A stretch of DNA of 64,000 nucleotides from assembly GCF_015291645.1 (NCBI RefSeq), contig NZ_CP030055.1, positions 4,340,001 through 4,404,000 on the forward strand, given 5' to 3'. This stretch comes from Bradyrhizobium sp. CCBAU 53340. GTDB lineage: Bacteria; Pseudomonadota; Alphaproteobacteria; Rhizobiales; Xanthobacteraceae. Within the stretch, counting starts at the first letter, position 1. The number at the start of each line of letters is the position of its first letter. The notes below the pieces were generated by a model. That model did no database searches, was not told the origin of the DNA, and worked only from the letters and a program-made list of their open reading frames with translations. Shown piece after piece: positions 23,140-32,214 of the stretch. The position numbers and the translations under genes were made by a program.

Positions 23140-24981
23140 TTACCTGATCACGGATGGCCCCTGGTCCGGTAGCGCGACGTCGACGACGCGAAACTGTACG
23201 CGCTCGGCGCCCTGATAGCGATCGACCGACAGCGACCCCGCTACATGCAATTGCTGACCACGATTGGCCAGCAATGCATTGCCAAGCTTTTGCCCGACGG
23301 AACGGAACGCGATACCATTCACGATGGCGCCGTCGCCCGACTTGAAGCGCAGGCGCAGATGCGCCTGTCCGACTTCGTCGGCAAACACGAGCTGATGCGC
23401 CGGCAGCGCCAGCACCGGCTCCGGATTGCCGCTGCCGAAGGGTCCTGCGCGATTGAGCGTGGTCGCCAGCTCCGTTGTCACCGCGCGCGCCGAGACTGCT
23501 CCGTCGATGTAGAGCTCGTTGACGTGGCGCGCCTCGGCGACATCTTGCGCCAGCGCGTTTTCGAGATAGGCACGGAATTCGGCAAGCTTCTCTTTCCGCA
23601 GCGTGACGCCCGCAGCCATGGCATGGCCGCCGCCCTTGAGCAGAATACCGTCGGCGACGGCCTGCCGCACCACCTTGCCGAGATCGACGCCGGCGATCGA
23701 GCGACCCGATCCGGTGCCGATCCCGCCGGGCTCCAGCGCGATCGCAAAAGCCGGCCGCGAGAACTTCTCTTTCAGCCGTGAGGCCACGAGGCCGACCACG
23801 CCGGGATGCCAGCCTTCGGACGCGGTGACGATCACGCCGAGCTTGTCCTCGAACCCGATCGAGGCCAGCGCCTCGGCTTCGGCCTGCGCTTCGGCCGCCT
23901 GCTCGATGACGCGGCGCTCGCTGTTGAGACGGTCGAGCTCGGCAGCGATCCGCGCGGCCTCGACGCTGTCGCCTTCCAGCAAGAGCCGCACACCGAGGTC
24001 GGCACGGCCGATGCGGCCGCCGGCATTGACGCGCGGGCCCAGCATGAAGCCGAGATGCCAGGCCTCCGGCGGCCCATTGAGCCGCGCCACGTCCATCAGC
24101 GCGGTGTGGCCGACATGGTCGCGCCGGCGCATCGCGATCAGGCCCTTGGCCACGAAGGCGCGGTTCAGGCCGATCAATGGCGCAACGTCCGCGACGGTGC
24201 CGAGCGCGACGTGGTGCAGCATGCCGAGCAGATCGGGCTCGGGCATCTCGGCGGTCCAGAAGCCGCGCTGGCGCAGCTCGCGGTTGACCGCAACCAGCGT
24301 CACCAGCACGAGGCCGACGGCCGCGAGATGGCCGAGGCCGGAGAGATCGTCGAGCCGGTTCGGATTGACCAGCGCATCGACCTCTGGAAGCACGTCACCG
24401 GCCTGGTGATGGTCGATCACGACCACGGACTGGCCCAGCCGTTTCGCCTCCGCCAGCGGCTCGACACTGGTGGTACCGCAATCGACGGTGACGAGCAGCG
24501 TGGCGCCCTTGGCCGCGAGGCCTCGAACCGCTTCGACGTTGGGACCGTAGCCCTCGAAGATGCGGTCGGGAATATGGATCAGCGGATCGAGGCCGCAATG
24601 GCGCAAGTGCCAGGCGAGCAGCGCCGCCGAGGTCGCGCCGTCGACGTCGTAGTCGCCGAAGATCGCGACCTTCTCGCCCCTCTCCGCCGCATCCGCGATG
24701 CGCTTGGCGGCGGCTTCCATTTCCGTCACCGTGAACGGATCGGGCATGAGCTTGCGGATGGTCGGATCGAGGAAATCAGGTACGGCGTCGATATCGACGC
24801 CGCGGCCGGCCAGCACCCGCGCCAGCAATTCCGGCAGCTGATGGCGTTGCACAATCGCGAGCGCCGTCGCGGCGCCGCGCGCATCCAGCCGGGAGCGCCA
24901 GAGCTTGTCGGTGAGCGAGCGCGCCACGCCCAAGAACGCCTGGGGCATTTCGACGGGGAGTGCGGATGCGGGAGGAACCAT
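23140..24981 (-). CDS. recJ: Single-stranded-DNA-specific exonuclease RecJ
   Basis: A 613-residue 5'-3' exonuclease used in recombination and mismatch repair. DHH-family motifs are intact: GDYDVDG (residues 109-115), VDCGTT (166-171), DHH (190-192), GPRVNAGGRIGRADLGVRLL and the DHHA1 motif LKGGGHAMAAGVTLR, followed by the C-terminal OB domain. The length is typical. In several alphaproteobacteria that I recall recJ lies next to glpX and hom; here those genes are about 12.5 kb away with accessory genes between. Confidence 0.96.
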   Translation of the reverse strand: MVPPASALPVEMPQAFLGVARSLTDKLWRSRLDARGAATALAIVQRHQLPELLARVLAGRGVDIDAVPDFLDPTIRKLMPDPFTVTEMEAAAKRIADAAERGEKVAIFGDYDVDGATSAALLAWHLRHCGLDPLIHIPDRIFEGYGPNVEAVRGLAAKGATLLVTVDCGTTSVEPLAEAKRLGQSVVVIDHHQAGDVLPEVDALVNPNRLDDLSGLGHLAAVGLVLVTLVAVNRELRQRGFWTAEMPEPDLLGMLHHVALGTVADVAPLIGLNRAFVAKGLIAMRRRDHVGHTALMDVARLNGPPEAWHLGFMLGPRVNAGGRIGRADLGVRLLLEGDSVEAARIAAELDRLNSERRVIEQAAEAQAEAEALASIGFEDKLGVIVTASEGWHPGVVGLVASRLKEKFSRPAFAIALEPGGIGTGSGRSIAGVDLGKVVRQAVADGILLKGGGHAMAAGVTLRKEKLAEFRAYLENALAQDVAEARHVNELYIDGAVSARAVTTELATTLNRAGPFGSGNPEPVLALPAHQLVFADEVGQAHLRLRFKSGDGAIVNGIAFRSVGQKLGNALLANRGQQLHVAGSLSVDRYQGAERVQFRVVDVALPDQGPSVIR

Positions 24982-25329
24982 CTTGCTTCAGTCCGTACGA
25001 CGACGGTAGCACATTGGGCAATCTCCCGATGCCCCAGCCGGGCGGTTTTGCACAGCGCCTCCACGAGCCCTTTTTCCGTAGACTTCACCCTGGTCTGCAC
25101 AGCATCTCGCGGGCTCGGTTGGTGTGATCCGAGATCGCGAAAACAACCCCATGCACAGTAGCGGGAAGGCTTTTTTCACGGCGATTTTTCATTGCCGTTT
25201 GACGCGTCGGGCAAGATCGCTTGACACGTCGGGCAAAACACCGGCGTCGGTGCGATGGTGGCGCCATTGGCGGCCTGGTGAGCTTCGTCGAGCGCCTCGG
25301 AACACGCCCGCCTCCTCACCTCCAGAGCC
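24982..25329. other. Intergenic stretch with a dispersed repeat
   Basis: About 350 bp between recJ and the AraC-type gene. It contains the repeat core at 25137-25162 and two CGTCGGGCAA words (in GACGCGTCGGGCAAGATC and ACACGTCGGGCAAAACA near 25200-25240), probably parts of the same larger repeat unit. No gene was recognised. Confidence 0.6.
25137..25162 (-). repeat. Dispersed repeat core, copy 2
   Basis: On the minus strand it reads GCTACTGTGCATGGGGTTG then TTTTCGCG, the same as 6092-6117. Flanking sequences differ except for scattered CGGGCAA words. Confidence 0.6.
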
Positions 25330-26373
25330 CTAAGCCCTGGCGCGATCGTCCTCCGCGGTCTGCAATGTTGCTCCCCCCAGCGTCTGCGACGGATGCTCCC
25401 CGAACATCGCGAGGTAATATTGCGCGAACCGGCCAAGCTCGTAAAAGCCCTGCTCCATTGCCACGGCCGCCACGGTGGTCGAGCCGGGCGCGCTCCGGCG
25501 CAGAATGGAATGAACGGCGCACAGCCGCTTGTGCCGGAGGAAGCTGACGGGGCCGAGGCCGAACACCTCCTGAAAGGCGCGGTGCAGAGTCCGTCGCGAT
25601 ACGCCCAGCGCCGCGCAGATTTCCGCCACATGAACCGGACGCGTGCCTGTCGCGTCGAGATAGTCCTCGACCCTGCGGATCAGCCGGCGTGCCGAAGGCA
25701 GCCAGCCGCTATCGTCCGGCGGCAGCGACGACATGATGTTGGCCGCCATGCATTCGACAATCGATCGCTTCCAGAAGTCGGCAGTTGCCGGCGTCAGGCT
25801 GGCGCTACGGGCGCGCAGATGCGACATGATGCGGACCAGGCGGCGGGTGGCGATCGCGCCGGTCTTGGGATCCGCCCGGAAATGACCACGACTGCGCCAG
25901 GCGTCGGGATCGCTCAACCGCCCCTCGCCGCTGAACAGCGTCGCGACCTCACCGAGGTCGAAGCGCATCGCGGCGTAAGCGGACGCGCCGTGAAAGACCC
26001 CGTCGTGCTCGAGCAGCGGCGGAATGACGAGCACGTCGTTGAGCTGCATGTCGAACGCCCAGTGGGCGACGCGCTCCTCGGCCGCGAGCAACATTCCGAT
26101 AATCAGCTTGTCGTCGCTGGAGACACGTTGCGTGCGCATGCCGACATTGAAGGTGCCGATGCTGAGCGAGAAGTCGCCGATGCCGACATGGGACAACCTC
26201 CCGCGCAACCGGCCGCGGCCGAGCTGCATCACGTCGACATGCGATCCGTGGACGGCCCCGCGAAGGCCTTCAAAACCGTCCAGCTTCCTCGAATCAACCA
26301 GAATAAGTGGCCCCATGGCTGCAGGCTGTTGCGGAAGCACGACAATTCTGGGGCGGGCGACAGGGCATCGCAA
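25330..26373 (-). CDS. AraC family transcriptional regulator
   Basis: A 347-residue regulator. The C-terminal AraC DNA-binding domain (residues about 240-335) has both helix-turn-helices: VHVAEICAALGVSRRTLHRAFQEVFGLGPVSFLRHKRL and a second half with QGFYELGRFAQYYLAMFGEHPS. The N-terminal 200 residues resemble the sensor part of other large AraC proteins but give no ligand clue. A TTG start at 26373 with AGGTG upstream is used. The neighbours, recJ and a formylglycine-generating enzyme gene on the opposite strand 437 bp away, suggest it may control the latter. Confidence 0.9.
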   Translation of the reverse strand: MRCPVARPRIVVLPQQPAAMGPLILVDSRKLDGFEGLRGAVHGSHVDVMQLGRGRLRGRLSHVGIGDFSLSIGTFNVGMRTQRVSSDDKLIIGMLLAAEERVAHWAFDMQLNDVLVIPPLLEHDGVFHGASAYAAMRFDLGEVATLFSGEGRLSDPDAWRSRGHFRADPKTGAIATRRLVRIMSHLRARSASLTPATADFWKRSIVECMAANIMSSLPPDDSGWLPSARRLIRRVEDYLDATGTRPVHVAEICAALGVSRRTLHRAFQEVFGLGPVSFLRHKRLCAVHSILRRSAPGSTTVAAVAMEQGFYELGRFAQYYLAMFGEHPSQTLGGATLQTAEDDRARA

Positions 26374-26810
26374 TGCGAGACACCTGCGACAAGCTGACTC
26401 GGTTTGAGGCCAATCGGTGCCGAATTTGACGCAAGAGCCGCGCTACGTCGCGCTGGCGCTTGAGGAAATTGCCACGGAGATCATGAGGTCTCGCCTGCCG
26501 CGCTCACGCGGACTGGCACAAACTGCACATCACAGCCGTCAAGTTCTCGGATAATATTTTGCTGTCCTAACAATATCGATTGAACGCACTCTGCGGTTGG
26601 CAGAGCGCACGCCGCAAGACCTTGTGGCGCGCCGGAACGTGCATGCGCAAAGGAAAGAGATGTTGACGGAATGACGCGTCTTCCTCTCCCCGAGCGCCAA
26701 AAGAGGGGGCCAGACCATGTGTGCAAGCTGCCGAGCCATGTGCTGTCGCCGAACTCTGCCAAAGTCCGCGCCTTAGCGTCGGGTGGAATACACGTATCGG
26801 AATTTCCACC
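26374..26810. other. Divergent intergenic region, no gene seen
   Basis: About 437 bp between the AraC-type gene and the FGE gene, partly AT-richer than its surroundings (around 26530-26660). It should hold promoters for both genes. No clear operator pair, RNA gene or repeat was found by eye. Confidence 0.55.
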
Positions 26811-27785
26811 ATGCTGCGTGCGGATCTGGATCGCTGCGAGTGGTTGCCGGATGATGCGAAGACCGGCGAGATGGTCTTCGTTCCCGGTGGAACTTTTCGC
26901 ATGGGATCCGACCATCACTACCCCGAGGAAGCGCCAAGCCACCGCGTCTGCGTCGACGGCTTCTGGATTGATCGAACGCCTGTGACCGTCAGACAATTCA
27001 AGCAGTTCGTCGACGCAACCGGCCATATCACCGAAGCGCAGATCGTTCCGGATCCAACCAATTATCCCGACGCCCCGACAGAGCTGCAATACGCGGGATC
27101 CCTGGTGTTCGCGCCGCTGCCGCACATCACCGATCTCGCCGATTGGAGCCAATGGTGGTCCTTCCTGCGCGGCGCCGACTGGTGCCATCCCTACGGCCCC
27201 GGCAGCAGCATCAAGGGGCTCGATGACCATCCGGTTGTCCACGTTTCCTACAGCGATGCGGCGGCCTATGCGCGCTGGGCCGGCAAGGCGCTGCCGACCG
27301 AAGCGGAGTGGGAATTTGCCGCGCGCGGCGGCCTCGACGGCGAGGAGTTCGCCTGGGGCGATGCGTTGATGCCGGGCGGCAAGCACATGGCGAACATCTG
27401 GCAAGGCAATTTCCCTGTCCAGAACCTCGCCGAGGATGGGTTCGTGCGCACCTCGCCGGTCATGGCCTTTCCGCCGAACGGCTACGGCCTCCACGACATG
27501 ATTGGCAATGTCTGGGAGTGGACCGCCGACTGGTGGTCGGCCCAGCACACGGCCGAAGCTGGAAAGCCGCGCTGCATCCCCCAAAATCCCCGCGGCGGTC
27601 GCGAGGAGGCAAGCTACGACCCTCGCCTTCCCGATGCCAGAATTCCCCGCAAGGTCCTGAAGGGCGGCTCGCATCTATGCGCGCCCAACTATTGCCGTCG
27701 CTACCGTCCCGCTGCACGCCACGCCGAGCCCGTCGATACCTCAACCAGCGATATCGGTTTCCGCTGCGTGGTGCGTGCAACATAG
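26811..27785 (+). CDS. Formylglycine-generating enzyme family protein
   Basis: A 324-residue protein of the FGE/sulfatase-modifying factor fold. FVPGGTFRMGSD opens the domain, VHVSYSDAAAYARWAGKALPTEAEWEFAARGG and NGYGLHDMIGNVWEWTADWW follow, and GGSHLCAPNYCRRYRPAAR holds Cys290 and Cys295. These are the copper-binding pair that lets aerobic FGE oxidise the CxPxR cysteine of sulfatases to formylglycine; many superfamily members lack them. No sulfatase is encoded in the window, so the substrate must be elsewhere. The ATG at 26811 is preceded only by a weak GGAA. Confidence 0.93.
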   Translation: MLRADLDRCEWLPDDAKTGEMVFVPGGTFRMGSDHHYPEEAPSHRVCVDGFWIDRTPVTVRQFKQFVDATGHITEAQIVPDPTNYPDAPTELQYAGSLVFAPLPHITDLADWSQWWSFLRGADWCHPYGPGSSIKGLDDHPVVHVSYSDAAAYARWAGKALPTEAEWEFAARGGLDGEEFAWGDALMPGGKHMANIWQGNFPVQNLAEDGFVRTSPVMAFPPNGYGLHDMIGNVWEWTADWWSAQHTAEAGKPRCIPQNPRGGREEASYDPRLPDARIPRKVLKGGSHLCAPNYCRRYRPAARHAEPVDTSTSDIGFRCVVRAT

Positions 27786-27841
27786 GCGTATTGCTTGGGC
27801 TGCGCGTTGGCCCTTGGGCCGCCACGTCCGTGGAGCTCGCA

Positions 27842-28852
27842 TCATCCGCCTTCCACAAAGGCCACCGGTGTCCCTTTCGCGACGCTGGCTGCGACGCGTT
27901 CGGCATCCCAGTTGGTGAGGCGCACGCAGCCGTGCGATTGCCCCTTGGAGATATTTTGCGGCGATGGCGTGCCATGGATGCCATAGCCGTCAGCGGACAG
28001 GTTGATCCACACTATGCCGACCGGATTGTTTGGACCGGGCATGATCTTGAAGGGCTTTCGGGCATGCACGCCCTTGAAGTGATAGGCGGGATTGTAGCGG
28101 TAGGTCGGATTTGGATCGATCTCCGTCACCTTCAGCGTGCCTGATGGGGACGGCTTCTCCTCGCTGCCGACACTGGCCGGATAGAAACCGATCATCGCAT
28201 TCGACTTGTCGAACAGCTTCACGGTTTGCCTGACCTTGTCGATCTCGACCCTGTCGGCCTTGACGGGCGGAGCGCTGCCGCCGCCGCTGGTGTCGACGAC
28301 AGCGATGGTCTCGCCGGCGTGGTCGAAATGACGTCCTGGGTTGAGCGCCGCCAGCAGTTGCTCGCTCATGTGAAACTTCTCGCCCAACGCTTCCCTCGGG
28401 CTGGTGTAGCCCAGCTTCGGAATGTCCTTCATGTCTTCCATCTTGGCGGGAAGCTTGCGCAGGAACGGACCTGCGACGTCCTTGTCGGTGATGGTGTAGG
28501 TGGTCGTCGGCGGCCGTGCGTCCGCCTGGAGGGCCTTCCAGACGTCGTCGGTCACCTCGTCAGAGACAGGCAGTTGCCGCGCTTCCGCATAGGCGCGAAG
28601 CGCCTTCCTGGCATTCTCTCCGAACTTGCCGTCGATCTCGCCAGGCGAGAAGTGGGCCCTGTCCAGCAGAACCTGCAGGCGCACGCCCGCCGGGGTCGGC
28701 TTGTCTTTCGAGAGGGTCTTCTTCGAAGGCTGAGTGGACGCGATGGCGGCCGGATCCATCCCGGCGGCGAGCGCTGGCGTGGCCGTCAAGGCCAGCAGTG
28801 CGGCTGCAAACGCAATCTTCGCGGCCGCGCGCGGCGGCCTCGCCTCGGCCAT
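27842..28852 (-). CDS. L,D-transpeptidase (YkuD) with peptidoglycan-binding domain
   Basis: A 336-residue secreted enzyme that forms 3-3 cross-links in peptidoglycan or attaches proteins to it. Order of parts: signal peptide (AAKIAFAAALLALTATPALAA), a PG_binding_1-like domain (VRLQVLLDRAHFSPGEIDGKFGENA), a LysM-like stretch around LLAALNPGRHF, then the YkuD domain ending YGIHGTPSPQNISKGQSHGC with the catalytic Cys of SHGCVRLTNWDAE. ATG 28852 has GGAGC upstream. It converges on the FGE gene. It lies 94 bp beyond pdxA on the same strand and is probably a separate unit. Confidence 0.94.
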   Translation of the reverse strand: MAEARPPRAAAKIAFAAALLALTATPALAAGMDPAAIASTQPSKKTLSKDKPTPAGVRLQVLLDRAHFSPGEIDGKFGENARKALRAYAEARQLPVSDEVTDDVWKALQADARPPTTTYTITDKDVAGPFLRKLPAKMEDMKDIPKLGYTSPREALGEKFHMSEQLLAALNPGRHFDHAGETIAVVDTSGGGSAPPVKADRVEIDKVRQTVKLFDKSNAMIGFYPASVGSEEKPSPSGTLKVTEIDPNPTYRYNPAYHFKGVHARKPFKIMPGPNNPVGIVWINLSADGYGIHGTPSPQNISKGQSHGCVRLTNWDAERVAASVAKGTPVAFVEGG

Positions 28853-28946
28853 GGTCCAGCTCCGACGTAGGGACGTTCGTCGCCATGGCAACTCGGTTCG
28901 GCGCTGGAAGTTTCCGGTTTTTCCTGACGGGCGAAAGGTGGGCGGC

Positions 28947-29954
28947 CTACCAGGCGGCGCGCCGCGCTGCCATCTCGGCCGCGAGCAGGACCGCAGCGCG
29001 ACTGGCGCCGATCGAGGCGATCCCCTGCCCTGCGATGTCATAGGCCGTGCCATGGGCGGGCGTGCAGATCGGGAACGGGAAGCCGCCGAGCAGGGTCACG
29101 CCGCGATCGAAGCCCATCAGCTTCATCGCGATCTGACCCTGGTCGTGATACATGGTCAGCACCGCATCGAAGGCGCCGGCCTTGGCGCGCAAGAACACGG
29201 TGTCGGCGGGAAACGGGCCGTCCACGGCGATGCCGTCGCGCTTACCGGCTTCGACCACAGGCGCGATGACATCGATCTCTTCGCGGCCGAAATTGCCGCC
29301 ATCGCCGGCATGCGGGTTGAGCCCCGCCACTGCAATGCGAGGCCGCGCAAAGCCCCCTTTACGCATGCAAGCATCGGTCAGCCTCAAGGCGCGCTGGATA
29401 CGCTCGCCGGACAGTTTCGCAGCGACATCCCTCAGTGGAATGTGCGAGGTGACCCGCGCATTCCAGAGTTCTCCAAGCACGTTGAACTCACTGGCCGGCG
29501 TCCTCAGTCCCGCGACCTCCGCGGAAAATGCAATCTCGTCGTCGTAGTCGGCGCGCGCAAGGCGCATCGCCTGCTTGTTGAACGGGGTGAAGCAGACGGC
29601 ATCGACCCGGCGGTCGCGTGCGAGCTCTAGCGCGTTCCGATAGTTCGTCAGGGCGAATTTGCCGCCGGCGAGTGTTGCCGTCTTGGGCGTGACCTCGCTG
29701 GGAGCGAGATGACCGAGATCGATGAACAGCGCGTCGCCCGGCGCTGCGCGAAGATCGGTCGCTTGCTCCACGCTGGTGAGCTCCGGCGCAACACCGGCAA
29801 CGCGCGCACCTTCGTCGAAGATGCGGCGGTCGCCGATCACGACCAAGCGGCAGCGCGCTCGGATCTCGTCCAGCGCCGCGAGTTTTGCCGTCAGCTCGGG
29901 GCTGATGCCGGCAGGGTCTCCCGTCGGCAGTGCAATGAGCGGTTTTGCGGTCAT
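28947..29954 (-). CDS. pdxA2: PdxA family dehydrogenase (PdxA2-like)
   Basis: A 335-residue metal- and NAD-dependent oxidative decarboxylase of the 4-hydroxythreonine-4-phosphate dehydrogenase family. Zn ligands are seen in VTSHIPLRD, LNPHAGDGGNFG and MYHDQGQIAMKLMGF. The start overlaps the tctA stop by four bases, so it belongs to the tripartite-transporter operon, not to vitamin B6 synthesis. PdxA-like enzymes in such catabolic operons act on other hydroxy-acid phosphates (for example in four-carbon acid sugar pathways), but no partner kinase (DUF1537) is present here, so the substrate is undetermined. Confidence 0.88.
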   Translation of the reverse strand: MTAKPLIALPTGDPAGISPELTAKLAALDEIRARCRLVVIGDRRIFDEGARVAGVAPELTSVEQATDLRAAPGDALFIDLGHLAPSEVTPKTATLAGGKFALTNYRNALELARDRRVDAVCFTPFNKQAMRLARADYDDEIAFSAEVAGLRTPASEFNVLGELWNARVTSHIPLRDVAAKLSGERIQRALRLTDACMRKGGFARPRIAVAGLNPHAGDGGNFGREEIDVIAPVVEAGKRDGIAVDGPFPADTVFLRAKAGAFDAVLTMYHDQGQIAMKLMGFDRGVTLLGGFPFPICTPAHGTAYDIAGQGIASIGASRAAVLLAAEMAARRAAW

Positions 29955-31489
29955 ATGATCACCTTTTCATGGGCGGGCGTCTCGGCGGCTGGCGAGACGT
30001 CTTTGCGGAACGGCCGTGCGAGTTGCAACACCAGCGGAAGCAGCAACAGCGCGATCCCCGCGACCACCAGGCACGTCACCAGCTTGTTGGCAAAGAAGAT
30101 CCCGAGTGATCCCTTCGACATCAGCATCGACTGCCGGAACGCGTCCTCGGCCTTGTCGCCGATGACGATCGCGAGCACCAGCGGCGCCAGCGGATAGAAC
30201 AGCTTCTTGAAGAGATAACCAACGACGCCGAAGCCGAGCATCATCACCACGTCGAGATAGGAGTTGGACACCGAATAGGCGCCGACGACGCAGATGATCA
30301 CGATCAGCGGCGCGATGACGACGAAGGGGATCCGCATCAACGCGGCAAACACCGGGACGGTCAGCAGCACCAGCGCGACCGCGACGATGTTGCCGACATA
30401 CATCGAGGCGATCAGGCCCCAGACGAAATCTTTCTGGTCCACGAACAACATCGGCCCGGGATTGAGGCCCCAGATCATCAGTCCGCCCATCATCACGGCC
30501 GCGGTCGCCGAGCCGGGGATGCCGAGCGAGAGCATCGGCAACAGCGCACTGGTGCCGGCGGCATGATCGGCGGTCTCCGGCGAGATGATGCCCTCGATCT
30601 CGCCCGTGCCGAAATAGCGGCCGCGGCGGGAGAAGCGGCGGGCGATGCCGTAGCTCATGAAGGAGGCCGCGGTCGGGCCGCCCGGGGTGATCCCCATCCA
30701 GCAACCGATCGCAGCGCTTCGCAACAGCGCAACGCTATGGCGCGGCAGGCGGCCGACCGCACGGAACACCTCCAGCCAGTCGATCTTCGACGAAACGGCA
30801 CGAGCGTGAAATTCCTCTTCGACCGCAACCAGCAACTCGCCGATGCCGAACAGGCCCATCACCGCGACGACGAAGTTCACGCCCTTGACCAGCTCGTCCA
30901 CGCCCATGGTGAGGCGGACGCTGCCCGAGACCGTGTCGATGCCGATGGCAGCGATGGCAAAGCCGATCGCGAGCGCCACCACGGTCTTGATCGGCGCCGC
31001 GCCGCCCATGCCGACAAAGCTGGCGAAGGCCAGGAAATAGACCGCAAAATATTCCGGTGGGCCGAAGGCGAGCGCGACCTGCGCCACCCAGGACGCCAGG
31101 AAGGTGATGAGGATAACGCCAACAAGGGCGCCGAACGCCGCCGAGCCGAAGGCGGTGGCAAGCGCCGTGGTTGGCCTTCCGTCGCGCGCCATCGGATAGC
31201 CGTCGAAGGTGGTCGCGACCGAGGACGGCTCGCCCGGGATGTTGAACAGGATCGAGGTGACCGAGCCGCCGAACAGCGCACCCCAATACATGCTGGACAG
31301 CAGGATGATCGCCGAGACCGGCTGCATGCCGAAGGTCAGCGGCAAGAGCAGCGACACCCCGTTCGGCGCGCCCAAGCCCGGCAGCACGCCGACAAGAATG
31401 CCGAGCAGAACGCCGATCGCCATCAGCACGAGATGCGGCACGGTGACCGCGATGGTGAAACCGTGCAGGAGCTCTGAGAGGTTGTCCAT
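29951..31489 (-). CDS. tctA: Tripartite tricarboxylate transporter, large permease TctA
   Basis: A 512-residue, roughly 12-helix inner-membrane permease. Family motifs: GVLPGLGAPNGVSLLLPLTFGM, GGSVTSILFNIPGEPSSVATTFDGYPMA and the later GGPTAASFMSYGIARRF with ISPETADHAAGTSALLPMLSLGIPGSATAAV. Together with TctB and the periplasmic TctC it imports a carboxylate driven by an ion gradient. GAGGAGAGGG precedes ATG 31489. It is coupled to pdxA2 (ATGA overlap) and lies 10 bp after tctB. Confidence 0.95.
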   Translation of the reverse strand: MDNLSELLHGFTIAVTVPHLVLMAIGVLLGILVGVLPGLGAPNGVSLLLPLTFGMQPVSAIILLSSMYWGALFGGSVTSILFNIPGEPSSVATTFDGYPMARDGRPTTALATAFGSAAFGALVGVILITFLASWVAQVALAFGPPEYFAVYFLAFASFVGMGGAAPIKTVVALAIGFAIAAIGIDTVSGSVRLTMGVDELVKGVNFVVAVMGLFGIGELLVAVEEEFHARAVSSKIDWLEVFRAVGRLPRHSVALLRSAAIGCWMGITPGGPTAASFMSYGIARRFSRRGRYFGTGEIEGIISPETADHAAGTSALLPMLSLGIPGSATAAVMMGGLMIWGLNPGPMLFVDQKDFVWGLIASMYVGNIVAVALVLLTVPVFAALMRIPFVVIAPLIVIICVVGAYSVSNSYLDVVMMLGFGVVGYLFKKLFYPLAPLVLAIVIGDKAEDAFRQSMLMSKGSLGIFFANKLVTCLVVAGIALLLLPLVLQLARPFRKDVSPAAETPAHEKVII

Positions 31490-31499
31490 CGCCCTCTCC

Positions 31500-31982
31500 T
31501 CAGAACCCGAGCGCCGCGGCGAGCGCGCCATGCGGCAAGGACACCTGGAACATGCGCTCAAACACGACATAGAGCGCGAGCGCCGTCACCGCGGCTGTAC
31601 CCGCTGAGCGCACCATGGCTTGATGCCGCGGGATCGCGAGCACGGCGAAGATGTAGCCAGCCGAAGCGACATACATTCCGAGCAACGGGATGGCGGCGAC
31701 GAAGATCGCCGCCGGCAGGAACAGGCCCGCCAGCCGCCGCAGCTCAATCGACGTGATCGCGACGGGAACGCTCGCCAGCGAAGCTGTCGGCACCACGCCG
31801 CGCGCGAGATTGTAGAGGCTGCCGGCAACGATGATGAGGCCGGTCAAAAACGGAAACGTGCCGGACTCGACGCCCTCGCTCGACCAGCCGATGCCGTTGT
31901 CCAGGCTCTGGACCACCACCGCAACACCGAAACTGCCGGTGAGGACCGCGGTCGCAAGCTCGAGGACGCGTCGCGAGATCAT
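31500..31982 (-). CDS. tctB: Tripartite tricarboxylate transporter, small permease TctB
   Basis: A 160-residue membrane protein of about four helices, in the TctB position just before tctA. Typical features are the N-terminal helix followed by GIGWSSEGVESGTFPFLTGLIIVAGSLYNL, the long central helix pair (LAGLFLPAAIFVAAIPLLGMYVASAGYIFAV) and a C-terminal amphipathic end. It is separated from tctC by 232 bp that contain a palindromic repeat, so continuous transcription from tctC is not guaranteed. Confidence 0.92.
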   Translation of the reverse strand: MISRRVLELATAVLTGSFGVAVVVQSLDNGIGWSSEGVESGTFPFLTGLIIVAGSLYNLARGVVPTASLASVPVAITSIELRRLAGLFLPAAIFVAAIPLLGMYVASAGYIFAVLAIPRHQAMVRSAGTAAVTALALYVVFERMFQVSLPHGALAAALGF

Positions 31983-32052
31983 TGAAGGCTCCGGTCACAG
32001 CACGTGCAGCGGCTGGACGTGTATGGCGCGCACTTTTTCCCCACCCCGGGTG

Positions 32053-32189
32053 GTCGTCCCGGCGAAGGCCGGGACCCATAACCCCAGGGAGCAGTTTGAC
32101 GAAGACTCGATGTCAAGCGCTCCTCGGTACGACGACCGCCGCCCATCGAGAGATCACGCGGTATGGGTCCCGGCGTTCGCCGGGACGGC
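32053..32189. repeat. GTCCCGGCG palindromic doublet, copy 1
   Basis: About 137 bp with self-folding ends (CGTCCCGGCGAAGGCCGGGA on the left, GGTCCCGGCGTTCGCCGGGA on the right) that are also inverted relative to each other. The interior includes GAGATCACGCGGTATGGG. A second copy lies at 62407-62528. It is inserted between tctC and tctB. Confidence 0.8.
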
Positions 32190-32214
32190 GGACGAGCTTG
32201 TGGCAAGCCCCGCC

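Noticed and set aside
26481..27674. A 397-codon minus-strand frame opposite the FGE gene
   Set aside because: Shadow of the FGE gene; no ribosome site and no recognisable domain.
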